A stretch of DNA of 64,000 bases, from positions 31,225 to 95,224 of the forward strand of contig NZ_JAJQYA010000017.1 in assembly GCF_021729155.1 (NCBI RefSeq), in the 5' to 3' direction. A model generated the notes under the pieces. That model was not told where the DNA came from. It did not search any database and saw only the letters and a list, made by a program, of their open reading frames with translations. This DNA is from Membranihabitans marinus (GTDB taxonomy: Bacteria > Bacteroidota > Bacteroidia > Chitinophagales > Saprospiraceae). The translations under genes and the position numbers were made by a program. Positions 9,041 to 18,038 of this stretch are shown here, piece by piece; position 1 is the stretch's first letter, and each line of letters opens with the position of its first letter.

Positions 9041-9760
9041 TTATTTTACTTTTGACCAGATTTCATAGATTGGACTACCTTTAGAGCTTTTGCCACTGTG
9101 ATGCCAGTTACCATCGATGACTTCTCCATTAAATTCGAGTTTCATACCGACTCTTGAATTGTCACGAGAAAAGAACTCGATGTGTTCGGTATACTTTCCA
9201 TTCTTATAAGTATATCTTCCTCCACCGGTTCCAAAAAATTCTCCAGTTTCAGTATTCATAGCGATCCATTGAAATCTCTCATCGGACAAAACCTTCAGAG
9301 TTTGTCTCGCTCTTTTGGGTATAGATTGAATCTCATCGTTTACTTTTCTACCTGATATTCGCCAAATTCCGGCCAATCCTTGAGAAGATTCATCCTGTTT
9401 TATCCACTTTTGTTCAAACCCATCAGGCCGATCTACTGTCAAGGTTTTCCCATCGTATACCATGGGTATAGCAAAATATTCACCAACTAAACTAGCATCA
9501 GCGGAATGAAAATCTATTTCGACATTGAGTTCGGATCCCTGTGTCTCGTAATGACCGCCAAGGGTATAGATAAAATTGGAAGGTTCGGATGAAAACGAAG
9601 TCACGGAAAAATAGCCATCCTGCATGACCAATATATTATCGGCGTTGGATGCATCCTTATAGACACCTTGTAAATCCGTAGCTGAATTTTGAGCAACCGA
9701 CAATGTAGCCCATCCTATTTGGGTCAATAACAACAAAACAACGAAATGTAATCGAGCCAT
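9041..9760 (-). CDS. Secreted protein of unknown function with two lipocalin-like segments
   Basis: The 239-residue product has a signal peptide (hydrophobic core about residues 5-20, ending in VAQ). The mature part shows two similar beta-rich stretches, one opening GVYKDASNADN and one GIWRISGRKV, each ending in a Trp or Asp-Gly rich turn. That suggests a duplicated lipocalin-like barrel, as in Bacteroidota proteins labelled membrane or secreted protein. It lies 54 bases downstream of prfB on the same strand and may be the last gene of that cluster. No catalytic motif is visible. Confidence 0.6.
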   Translation of the reverse strand: MARLHFVVLLLLTQIGWATLSVAQNSATDLQGVYKDASNADNILVMQDGYFSVTSFSSEPSNFIYTLGGHYETQGSELNVEIDFHSADASLVGEYFAIPMVYDGKTLTVDRPDGFEQKWIKQDESSQGLAGIWRISGRKVNDEIQSIPKRARQTLKVLSDERFQWIAMNTETGEFFGTGGGRYTYKNGKYTEHIEFFSRDNSRVGMKLEFNGEVIDGNWHHSGKSSKGSPIYEIWSKVK

Positions 9761-9814
9761 AATTTTTGCTATTAAATTACAATAATTATTAGAAAACCAA
9801 AACAGAGTAAAGAA

Positions 9815-10898
9815 TTATTTTCCAGCTTGTTCCATTAACCAAGCTTTCAAGAAGCCATCTATATTCCCGTCCAAAACATTATCCGGATTTCTAGTCTCAA
9901 ATCCCGTTCTGTGATCTTTAACTCTTCGATCATCAAGCACATAACTGCGAATCTGTGATCCCCACTCGTTTTTCTGTTTACCAGACTCTATTTCATCCTT
10001 TTGAGCGCGCTGCTTTTCCAATTCCAATTCATACAATCTAGATTTTAATACCTGCAAGGCTTTCTCTCGATTCATATGTTGGGATCGTTCTTGCTGACAT
10101 TCTGCCACCAAACCTGAAGGTAAATGGCGAACTCTTACGGCTGATTCTGTTTTGTTTACGTGTTGTCCACCAGCACCAGATGCTCTAAAGGTGTCCCATT
10201 CTAGATCAGCGGGATTGATTTCGATTTCTATATCATTGTCTACCATAGGATGAACAAAAACAGAGGCAAATGAAGTCATTCTTTTACCCTGAGAATTAAA
10301 AGGACTGACACGCACCAATCTATGCACACCGTTTTCCCCCTTTAACATCCCAAAGGCATAGTCTCCACTGATTTCTAGACTAACGGATTTAACACCAGCA
10401 ATATCGCCGTCTTGTCGAGATAATTCCACTACTTTAAAACCACTTTTCTCCCCCCACATAATGTACATCCGCATCAACATATCGGCCCAATCACAGGCTT
10501 CTGTTCCACCAGCACCGGCGTTGATATCTAAAATACTATTTAGGGCATCCTCGGGTTGATTCAAGGTGGTTCGAAACTCTACATCTTCAAAAACAGCTAA
10601 AGCTTTAGAATAGGAAGTATCTAATTCTTCTTCAGATACTTCCTCTTCTTTATAAAATTCATAGAGCACTTCTACATCTTCAAATGCAGTCTGAGCACTC
10701 TGATACATTTCAACCCAAAATTTTAATCCCTTAATTTCTTTCAAAATGGATTCGGCCTTATCTGGCTGATCCCAAAATGAAGGATCTAAGGTCGCTTGTT
10801 GTTTTTCTTCTATTTGAATACTGCGATTAGCAACGTCAAAGATATTGTTTTAGCAGTGACAAACGATTTTTCAAATCCTGTAGTTGATCACTAGTCAT
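9815..10898 (-). CDS. prfB: Peptide chain release factor 2, expressed by +1 programmed frameshift
   Basis: RF2 releases proteins at UGA and UAA. The main frame contains the GGQ loop (GAGGQHVNK) and the SPF codon-recognition motif (VSPFNSQG). It lacks a start at the correct N terminus. A short upstream frame begins at ATG 10898-10896 and runs 20 codons to CTT followed by an in-frame TGA (10838-10836) and C. Skipping one base after CTT joins it to the main frame, giving 360 residues, the normal RF2 length. Frame-zero codons before the site end in Tyr-Leu, as in other RF2 genes. The gene begins 6 bases after the FKBP gene and belongs to the ndk cluster. Confidence 0.95.
10835..10841 (-). promoter_or_regulatory. 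RF2 autoregulatory frameshift site CTT TGA C
   Basis: The slippery Leu codon CTT is followed by the weak stop context TGA-C, identical to the conserved RF2 recoding core. Low RF2 lets the ribosome pause and shift +1. The Shine-Dalgarno-like AGGGGG that stimulates the shift in E. coli is not present; the upstream bases are AAACAATAT. Confidence 0.95.
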
Positions 10899-10904
10899 AT
10901 TAAC

Positions 10905-11798
10905 TTATTTTAAAACTTCTATATAAAATACTAAGTTTGAATTAGGCGGTATTGCTTGACCAGAACCAGTCTCGCCATATCCCAATTCAGAAGGGATAAA
11001 CAACAATGATTTACTACCTTCTTTCAATTTGGCCACGCCTTCGTCCCATCCTGGGATAACCATACCAGCACCTACATTAAAGGAAAAAGGAGTACCTCTT
11101 TTAAATGAATTATCGAATTCGCTACCATCGGATTCCAATACTCCGTAATAATGAACCTTAGCATTTCCATTTCCCAAGGCCTCACCGATACCTTCTTCAA
11201 TGTTATAGATTTGAAGGCCGGATTCCAATTTCTCTAAAGAACCATCCAATTCACCTTTTTTGTATTTGCCCAATAAATCTTCGATAGTTGTTGCTACCTC
11301 ACCTTCTTTGGCTTGAGATTCTTTCATCATTTTCATCGCTTCTTCCTTCTCCTTAGCAATATCGTCTAAATATTGATCTTCATCTACGATATCTTCAACG
11401 ATGAAATAGTTGTTAACAAATTTGTTGTTGGGGAATTGCATTTTTGCTTGAGGAATAGAATCCAATTCAATATATACATTGGCCGAATCACCTGGTACCA
11501 TTCTAGATAATACGTCAATAACAGGATTGGGAGTAACCATTAAAGCCGAATCCGTAGGGACCAACATTCTGATCACTTCACTCTTTGGCTGCAAATTCAT
11601 AGTATCATCTAACAATACAGCAGAGGTAAAATAAATATATTTTCCCGGCTCAGTTATTTGATCACTTTTGGTCGAGGAATAGATATTAAATTTGAAACCG
11701 TCGGCGGTTACACCTTCGTAGCTCGGTTTGTCGCCCATTTGCTCACTCGAACAAGACCACAGACCTAAGACTAATAATAGAAGAGATAAAATTCTCAT
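10905..11798 (-). CDS. FKBP-type peptidyl-prolyl isomerase lipoprotein
   Basis: A leader with lipobox (LGLWSCSS, Cys16) marks an outer-membrane or periplasmic lipoprotein. The last 100 residues are a canonical FKBP domain, with VHYYGVLESDGSEFDNSF, VIPGWDEGV and LGYGETG. The N-terminal 180 residues form a less typical segment with a charged helix (KEKEEAMKMMKESQAKE) that may serve as a dimerisation or chaperone arm. Such proteins help fold secreted and outer-membrane clients. The gene overlaps the DHH gene by one base (ATG/TAA style) and precedes prfB by 6 bases, so all are likely co-translated from one mRNA. Confidence 0.9.
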   Translation of the reverse strand: MRILSLLLLVLGLWSCSSEQMGDKPSYEGVTADGFKFNIYSSTKSDQITEPGKYIYFTSAVLLDDTMNLQPKSEVIRMLVPTDSALMVTPNPVIDVLSRMVPGDSANVYIELDSIPQAKMQFPNNKFVNNYFIVEDIVDEDQYLDDIAKEKEEAMKMMKESQAKEGEVATTIEDLLGKYKKGELDGSLEKLESGLQIYNIEEGIGEALGNGNAKVHYYGVLESDGSEFDNSFKRGTPFSFNVGAGMVIPGWDEGVAKLKEGSKSLLFIPSELGYGETGSGQAIPPNSNLVFYIEVLK

Positions 11799-12817
11799 TA
11801 ATTAATTGTTTTATATTTATTAAAAAATTCTGGCAAATGCTCTTTAAACAACGTAATAGCTGATTTCAGTCCTTTAAAATGACTGCCCCCAGATGCATTT
11901 TTATGACCACCGCCATTAAAATAATTTTTAGCGATTTCTTCTACATTGTAGTCGCCCAAAGAACGAAATGATATCTTGGTAATTGTGGGTTGCTGGGTAA
12001 ACAAAACCGCAATATCAATATTATTGATCTTTAAAATGTAATTGACAATACCCTCTGCATCTCCGCGTTGAATATTAAATTTTTCAAAATCTGACTTGGT
12101 TAAAAATATAATACCCGCTCTGTATTCAGGAATTATTTCCAATCTATGATAGAGACAATATCCCAATAACCGAAGATTTTTTTCCGGTAATGCGTTATTG
12201 ATTTTGTTTTGTATCTCTATATGATTAAATGGCGCCAACATTAACCTAGACAACTTTTCAAAAAGTTTTGGAGAGGTATTATAAGAGAAAGTCCCTGTAT
12301 CTGTCAAAATTCCGGTGTATAGACAAGTAGCAATGTCAATATTTTCAATATACTTCTTTTGCTCCCACTCTGTCAATACATCGAAGACCAAATCACATGC
12401 CGAACTCTCACCTGGAAAAGCATAATAATATAGACTTGTCAAATCAGGATCTAAATGATGATCGACTAAAAACAAAGGTGTTTCGTATTTTTGCATCTCC
12501 AAGCCCATTTTATCTATTCGCGACAAATTATTGGCGTCTACAAAGATAAACAATTCGGCATTAGCAATACATTTATTTATTTCTTCGGATTGTCGATCGT
12601 ATATTAAGATTTTATCTGAACCAGGCATCCAACTGTATATCGGAGGAAACTCAGATGGAAATGCCATAGATACCTCATGTCCATTTTGAGACAGATAGTG
12701 ATAAAAAGCCAAGGTAGACCCCAATGCATCCCCATCGGGATTCCGATGAGAAGCTAAAAAGATCTTTCTTGGCTTTTCCAAAAATATTTTTAATTCCAGT
12801 ATCCCTTTTTCTGGCAT
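11798..12817 (-). CDS. DHH/DHHA1 phosphoesterase (NrnA-like oligoribonuclease/pAp phosphatase)
   Basis: The 339-residue cytoplasmic protein has the DHH-family motifs in order: SHRNPDGDALGS near residue 22, VDANN near 93, the name motif VDHH near 118, an IL(T)DTGTF motif near 172 and the C-terminal DHHA1 phrase GGGHKNASGG. Relatives degrade 2-5-mer RNA and dephosphorylate 3'-phosphoadenosine-5'-phosphate. It lies 5 bases behind ndk and overlaps the FKBP gene by one base, placing it in a nucleotide-metabolism and protein-maturation cluster. Confidence 0.88.
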   Translation of the reverse strand: MPEKGILELKIFLEKPRKIFLASHRNPDGDALGSTLAFYHYLSQNGHEVSMAFPSEFPPIYSWMPGSDKILIYDRQSEEINKCIANAELFIFVDANNLSRIDKMGLEMQKYETPLFLVDHHLDPDLTSLYYYAFPGESSACDLVFDVLTEWEQKKYIENIDIATCLYTGILTDTGTFSYNTSPKLFEKLSRLMLAPFNHIEIQNKINNALPEKNLRLLGYCLYHRLEIIPEYRAGIIFLTKSDFEKFNIQRGDAEGIVNYILKINNIDIAVLFTQQPTITKISFRSLGDYNVEEIAKNYFNGGGHKNASGGSHFKGLKSAITLFKEHLPEFFNKYKTIN

Positions 12818-12822
12818 GCTTA

Positions 12823-13242
12823 TTAATGCATTTCCGTTTGTGCAAAATGGAATGCCGCTTCTATGGCCGCATTTTCATCTGAATCTGATCCGTGAACCGC
12901 ATTTTCACCAATACTAGTAGCATATTTAGCTCGAATAGTACCCTCAGCTGCTTCTGCGGGATTGGTGGCTCCAATTAGCGTTCTAAAATCTGCAACTGCA
13001 TTGTCTTTCTCCAATACAGCGGCCACTATAGGTCCTGAAGACATAAATTCTACCAATTCACCATAAAACGGTCGCTCTTTGTGTACTGCATAAAACTCCC
13101 CAGCCTTCTCAGCTGATAGTTTTGTGTATTTCATCGCAACAATTCTAAATCCGCCCGCATTGATCTGAGCCAAAATGGCACCAATGTGTCCGTTCTTTAC
13201 TGCATCTGGTTTAATCATTGTAAAAGTGATATTCCCTGCCAT
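12823..13242 (-). CDS. ndk: Nucleoside diphosphate kinase
   Basis: The 139-residue enzyme balances nucleoside triphosphate pools by transferring phosphate from ATP. The N terminus [15 protein letters not shown] and the catalytic loop [12 protein letters not shown], which holds the phosphorylated His, are both intact. Length is normal. It is the first gene of the minus-strand run ndk - DHH - FKBP - prfB, and the 0.9 kb gap upstream should contain the promoter. Confidence 0.95.
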   Translation of the reverse strand: MAGNITFTMIKPDAVKNGHIGAILAQINAGGFRIVAMKYTKLSAEKAGEFYAVHKERPFYGELVEFMSSGPIVAAVLEKDNAVADFRTLIGATNPAEAAEGTIRAKYATSIGENAVHGSDSDENAAIEAAFHFAQTEMH

Positions 13243-13761
13243 AATTTAACTTTTGATTTATTGGTCTTTTGTTTACAAAAAACCAGTTAGATTTAATTTT
13301 TGGTTTTAAAATTGCAAGATTACTGCCATTATTTGGAATATCAAAATACATAATCATTAAGCTTTCAACAAAACAGCTGTTTTTCCTTCTCTAAGCTAAT
13401 ATAAATTTAATAATTGTCGAATTATAGTCTTGAATTTCGTCCGACAATCCATTATATTGCCTTAATGTTTCTTTAGATACTAAAATTCAATTACATATTT
13501 CTACACTTAATATTTATAACTATTATGGTTATTTCCCGATGTTCCTGCATATAAATCGAACCACTTGTATCGAATTTATTCTACAAGACTGAAGAATTAC
13601 TACAAAGTTAAGTCGTAACAAATATTTACATTTACTATTGAAATCTATACAAGAGACGCATACCTCGTTCGTTTCGGTATTAATATTATTAATCGCCGCT
13701 CGTATAATAGTATGTAGTTACTTAACCCAGATTAACCCATCATTGGTGAGTAAAAAATTTT

Positions 13762-13796
13762 AAAGAGACAATCTAACACCCCACGGTTGTCTCTTT
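13762..13796. terminator. Hairpin with T-runs on both strands
   Basis: Arms AAAGAGACAA (13762-13771) and TTGTCTCTTT (13787-13796) are perfectly complementary around a 15-base loop. On the minus strand the stem is followed by a run of six T; on the plus strand T-rich sequence begins about 10 bases later. It could end transcription in either direction, but lies 390 bases past mutS2. Confidence 0.55.
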
Positions 13797-13852
13797 ATTA
13801 TTGAATTTTTTTACATTCCCCATTGTTTTCCCCAAAAGAAATGTTTAGGTCG

Positions 13853-13890
13853 GCCAGTGATAAGGTCTATCGCGACCTTATCACATTGGC
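13853..13890. repeat. Solitary long hairpin
   Basis: GTGATAAGGTC (13857-13867) pairs exactly with 13874-13884 around the loop TATCGC, and GCCA at the left continues against TGGC at the right after a two-base bulge. No T-run follows. It resembles the hairpin modules of the repeat islands in size, but its loop belongs to neither main class. Confidence 0.55.
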
Positions 13891-14185
13891 TGCCAAATCA
13901 CACAATTGAAGTCTTCATATAACACCCCACCTACGACATAGGAATTTTTTATCGAATTCGATTTCCCCTCTAGCCTCCGAAGGAATAACAAGACAATCAT
14001 GTCATAAAATATATAAATGGGAATAGAATTTACAACTCTTTATATTCGATATTTACAGGAAAATACAAACCTCCTTCTTTGTAATAAGACAACTTTTTCA
14101 TCAAAAATGAAAATCCTTTTTGAAATTATAAATTTCAATATCAAAATCAAACACAAACATTTGTCTTACAATATATTGACAAATT

Positions 14186-16576
14186 CTAAAATTTAACAAT
14201 GGTAACCCCATCCCCCCCCTTATTGGGTTCGGGATGACTAATTTCCTTAATGGCCTTAAATTCTTGCAAAATATCTCTGACCAATCGCTTTAATACACCG
14301 CTACCCTTACCGTGAAGTATACGCAATTCGTGTGCATTTGAAACAAGAGCATCATCCATAAATTGAAACAATTCCTTCTGTGCTTCGGCCACAGAATATC
14401 CTCTGATATCAATCTTGGTTTCCATAGACTCTTTTGATTGGTTCAACTTCAATGCAACTGAAGTCGTTCTTTTTATATTGAGGGGTTCACGCCCCGGACG
14501 CAAATCAGCCTTGGCTACCGTCAATCTTATTATACCAGACTGTAATACAACCTTATTTTTTTGAATGGACATGACTTCCCCTGATGTTTCGCCATCTTTG
14601 AGTTTGACAAAGTCGCCCACCTTAATATTCTTAAAGAAGTCTTTGGGTATTTTCTCATGTTTTACCACTGATGCCGACAAATCTTTTATCTCTTCCTTTA
14701 ATTGTCCTTGTTCTTCTTTGATATCGGCTTCCATTGCTTTTGCTATCTCAATATTATCTTTGGATTGCAACTCCTTTAACTTTTGCTTTAAAGCCTTTCT
14801 CGCCAATTCGGTTTCATTGTAAACCTCCTTCTTGCGATCTATCTTCCATTTTTTCTTTTGATAGGTCAATTCATTAGCTAGAGATTGATTGCTCTTAAGT
14901 AGTTTGTCAATCTTTTTCTTTTCTTCCGCTAACTCCTTTTCTTTTTTGGCAAGAACCGTCTTTTCATTTTCCAAATTAACCAACATCTCCTCAATAGCCC
15001 ATTTGTTTTTACCAGACTTTTTCTTGGCGTACTCTATTATTCCATTATCTAAGCCCGTCTTTTTGGCAATTTCAAAGGCAAAAGAACTCCCCGGCTGTCC
15101 CAAAACAAAACGATAGGTAGGCTCCAAATGCTTTTTATCAAAACTCATCGCAGCATTGATAATGCCTTTTTGTTGATCGGCATACATTTTCAAATTAAAA
15201 TAATGGGTGGTAACTATACCCCATACCCGCTTTTTGTTCAATTTATTTAAGACTGCTTCCGATATAGCTCCTCCATACTGGGGATCTGTACCACTTCCCA
15301 TCTCATCGATAAACACGAGAGACTTCGAGTCTGATAAATCAACAAAATTTTTCATATTCTTTAAATGCGAACTATAGGTACTCAAATCCTCTTCCAAAGA
15401 CTGTTGATCTCCTATGTCAGCAAACATTCGACTAAAAATCCCACAGGTAGAACGCGGATCGACAGGAATCAAAAAACCACATTGAATCATCATTTGATTC
15501 AGGGCTACCGCTTTCAACAATATCGACTTCCCTCCAGCATTGGGACCAGATAACAATACCATTTTATTGGGGGGTTGCATATTGAGCTCAAATGGTATGG
15601 TTTTTTTATTTACCGCATTATTTTTAAGTAACAACAGTGGATGATAAGCTTGAAACCATTGTATAAATGGACTAGATTTTAACTGAGGTAAGGAAGCTTG
15701 CATTTTTAAAGCCAGTTCGGCTTTTCCACACCAAATATCCACAAAGGTGAGGATATTATAGCCTTCCTTTAAATAAAATAATAGCGATCGAATACTGGCA
15801 CATATTTGACGGATGATCTTATTGACTTCCTGTCTAATATCACTTCGCAAATTAAATGAATCTTGATACAGAGATATCATTTCTTCTGGTTCTATATAGA
15901 CGGTCTTCCCAGAAGCCGACTCATCTTGAATTATCCCTCTAACCCTTCTCTTATTTTCGATGGCTACGCAGAGAACTCTTCTTCCATTCTTATAACTTTC
16001 AAAAGGCTCACTCAACAAATCGCCCCCTTTGTATTTGCCCAATACCTGCTGAAACACACTGTGTATGGTCTTTTCCATTTTGTCCAATTGCTGGTATAAT
16101 TTCTCAAGAGTTGGACTGGCTTTCCGGTGTATAGACCCATCGGGCTCAAAAATCTTGTTCAATTGGTCGAGCAGTGGAAATAGAGGAGGTGGAATATGAG
16201 CCACATTATCTTTAAACACTGAAGTTGATTTAACCGTTGAATTTTTGCCCCAATCCCTAAGCGAACTGATGACCATTAGAAACTGACGAATTTCAAGAAC
16301 TTCTTCCACAGACAAGGAATAATTCTCAATCTCAAGTCGGCTGAAATAATCCTCCAATTCGGCGTATTCACCGATATTCAATTGGAACCCATTCAGCATA
16401 ATCGACTTCATTTCTTCAACATAGTTCAATTCTTGAACCCAGAGATCATAATTTTGATAGGGTTGAGTCGCTTTTATATGTTCTTTAGCCCTGCCCCCCT
16501 GTACCAAATTGGCCGTCAATGTCAAAATTTGATCGAACTCGATGTCTTCGGAAAATGTTTCTGGATATATAATCAT
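14186..16576 (-). CDS. mutS2: MutS2 family ATPase with Smr domain
   Basis: The 796-residue protein is of normal length for MutS2. It has a helical core, an ABC-type ATPase (Walker A SGPNAGGKS near residue 342, Walker B FIDEMGSGTDP near 425, then the His-switch TTHYFNLK), a long coiled coil about 510-640 and a C-terminal Smr nuclease domain (IDIRGYSVAEA and LHGKGSG). MutS2 is known to restrain recombination and to act on collided ribosomes; it is not a mismatch-repair protein. It is a single-gene unit divergent from aroC, with a 228-base shared promoter region. Confidence 0.95.
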   Translation of the reverse strand: MIIYPETFSEDIEFDQILTLTANLVQGGRAKEHIKATQPYQNYDLWVQELNYVEEMKSIMLNGFQLNIGEYAELEDYFSRLEIENYSLSVEEVLEIRQFLMVISSLRDWGKNSTVKSTSVFKDNVAHIPPPLFPLLDQLNKIFEPDGSIHRKASPTLEKLYQQLDKMEKTIHSVFQQVLGKYKGGDLLSEPFESYKNGRRVLCVAIENKRRVRGIIQDESASGKTVYIEPEEMISLYQDSFNLRSDIRQEVNKIIRQICASIRSLLFYLKEGYNILTFVDIWCGKAELALKMQASLPQLKSSPFIQWFQAYHPLLLLKNNAVNKKTIPFELNMQPPNKMVLLSGPNAGGKSILLKAVALNQMMIQCGFLIPVDPRSTCGIFSRMFADIGDQQSLEEDLSTYSSHLKNMKNFVDLSDSKSLVFIDEMGSGTDPQYGGAISEAVLNKLNKKRVWGIVTTHYFNLKMYADQQKGIINAAMSFDKKHLEPTYRFVLGQPGSSFAFEIAKKTGLDNGIIEYAKKKSGKNKWAIEEMLVNLENEKTVLAKKEKELAEEKKKIDKLLKSNQSLANELTYQKKKWKIDRKKEVYNETELARKALKQKLKELQSKDNIEIAKAMEADIKEEQGQLKEEIKDLSASVVKHEKIPKDFFKNIKVGDFVKLKDGETSGEVMSIQKNKVVLQSGIIRLTVAKADLRPGREPLNIKRTTSVALKLNQSKESMETKIDIRGYSVAEAQKELFQFMDDALVSNAHELRILHGKGSGVLKRLVRDILQEFKAIKEISHPEPNKGGDGVTIVKF

Positions 16577-16630
16577 AGTGGCAATTATAGGACAAAATTA
16601 AAAAACCAATGAATTAAATTTAAACAACGG

Positions 16631-16638
16631 CAAATATA
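16631..16638 (-). promoter_or_regulatory. Candidate -7 box for mutS2
   Basis: The minus strand reads TATATTTG, an exact match to the Bacteroidota TAnnTTTG consensus, 55 bases upstream of the ATG. A TTG lies 16 bases further upstream, somewhat closer than usual for the -33 element. Confidence 0.45.
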
Positions 16639-16762
16639 AAACTTCCCAACAAATCAATTTTAAACCCAAATCAAGCTTTTAATACAACCACTTTTATAAT
16701 TCAACCTGGACTATTCTATACGATACCATTGCCATATTGGTCTTAAATAAATAAAATTTACC

Positions 16763-16770
16763 TAATTTTG
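16763..16770 (+). promoter_or_regulatory. Candidate promoter of aroC
   Basis: TAATTTTG fits the TAnnTTTG -7 box, with TTG at 16737-16739 as a possible -33 element. The start codon follows 34 bases after the box. Confidence 0.5.
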
Positions 16771-16804
16771 GTTTTCAAATTTTCGATACCTATTAATAAT
16801 ATCT

Positions 16805-17896
16805 ATGAGTGGAAATAGTTTTGGAAAAATTTTTAGAATTTCAACATTCGGAGAATCGCATGGCAAAGGGCTTGGCGTTATTATAGATGGCTGTCCTTCA
16901 GGCATTAAAATCAATATAGAAGATATCCAACGCGATTTGGATCGCCGCAGACCTGGACAATCTAAGATTGTAACTCAACGAAAAGAGAAAGATCAAATCG
17001 ATATTTTGTCTGGAATCTTTGAAGGAGTAACTACAGGAACACCCATTGGCATGGTTATTCTCAACCAAGATCAAAAATCCAAAGATTACAACCACATCAA
17101 AGATACTTTCCGACCTTCTCATGCAGATTATACCTATAATGAAAAGTACGGATTTAGAGATTACCGAGGTGGGGGTCGATCATCGGCCAGAGAAACAGCC
17201 ATGCGTGTAGCAGCTGGAAGTGTGGCCAAAGCCATATTGGCACAAATGAATGTGACCATCCACAGTTACGTATCTCAAGTGGGAAATATCAAACTCGACA
17301 CTCCTATTGATCAGATTGATACCAGTCTTATAGAATCCAATATCGTCCGCTGTCCAGATGCGGATACTGCCCTAAAAATGGAAGAATTGATTCTGGAAAC
17401 CCGTAAAAATGGTGACACCATAGGAGGTGTAGTTACTTGTATCATCAATAACTATCCCGCTGGAATGGGCGAACCTGTGTTTGACAAACTCCATGCTGAG
17501 TTGGGTAAGGCCATGTTGAGCATAAATGCCTGTAAAGGATTTGAAATTGGAAGTGGATTTTCATCAGTATCTATGAATGGATCTCAACACAACGATTTAT
17601 TCTACGTTGACAGTGATGGAAACATGAGAACGAAAACCAACTACTCCGGGGGCATCCAAGGAGGCATTTCTAATGGTATGCCTATATATTTTAATGCAGC
17701 TTTCAAACCGGTGGCTACTATTATTCAACGACAAAAGTCGATCAATACCCAGGGAGAAGAAGTGGATTTGGATGGCAAGGGAAGACACGACCCTTGTGTA
17801 GTTCCTAGAGCGGTCCCCATTGTAGACGCCATGGCTGCTATAACCTTGGTAGATGCATTTCTTCTACAACAACGCATGGCTTTTAATACAATCTAA
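16805..17896 (+). CDS. aroC: Chorismate synthase
   Basis: The 363-residue enzyme turns 5-enolpyruvylshikimate-3-phosphate into chorismate with reduced FMN, the last shared step towards aromatic amino acids and folate. All three family signatures are present: GESHGKGLG near residue 16, the [15 protein letters not shown] stretch near residue 120 and the late [17 protein letters not shown] region. Length is normal. It is transcribed alone. Chorismate would feed pabB and the pabC-like gene at 29.7-31.3 kb and, through p-aminobenzoate, folP at 22.9 kb. Confidence 0.96.
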   Translation: MSGNSFGKIFRISTFGESHGKGLGVIIDGCPSGIKINIEDIQRDLDRRRPGQSKIVTQRKEKDQIDILSGIFEGVTTGTPIGMVILNQDQKSKDYNHIKDTFRPSHADYTYNEKYGFRDYRGGGRSSARETAMRVAAGSVAKAILAQMNVTIHSYVSQVGNIKLDTPIDQIDTSLIESNIVRCPDADTALKMEELILETRKNGDTIGGVVTCIINNYPAGMGEPVFDKLHAELGKAMLSINACKGFEIGSGFSSVSMNGSQHNDLFYVDSDGNMRTKTNYSGGIQGGISNGMPIYFNAAFKPVATIIQRQKSINTQGEEVDLDGKGRHDPCVVPRAVPIVDAMAAITLVDAFLLQQRMAFNTI

Positions 17897-18038
17897 GTAT
17901 AAACGAATAACTAAAGTGATTCCTCTTTCGCAATATATACCATGATGGTTGGGTGAACCGTCAATGGAAAAAGAATGTATGAGTTAAGATAGAAGGCATC
18001 CATCTTCTCAAGAAGATAGATAGTATACAGAAAATGTT

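Larger units (their letters stand above)
13243..14185. other. Gene-poor gap with two strong hairpins
   Basis: No reading frame here resembles a protein, and no tRNA or known RNA was recognised. The gap holds the ndk promoter region, a bidirectional terminator-like hairpin (13762-13796) and a long stem (13853-13890). The phrase AACACCCCAC appears twice, near 13775 and 13922. An unannotated small RNA ending at 13796 would fit, but this is inference. Confidence 0.4.

Noticed and set aside
13541..13600. tRNA-like GTGGTTCGATT on the minus strand
   Set aside because: The flanking bases cannot form the T-stem, acceptor or anticodon arms.
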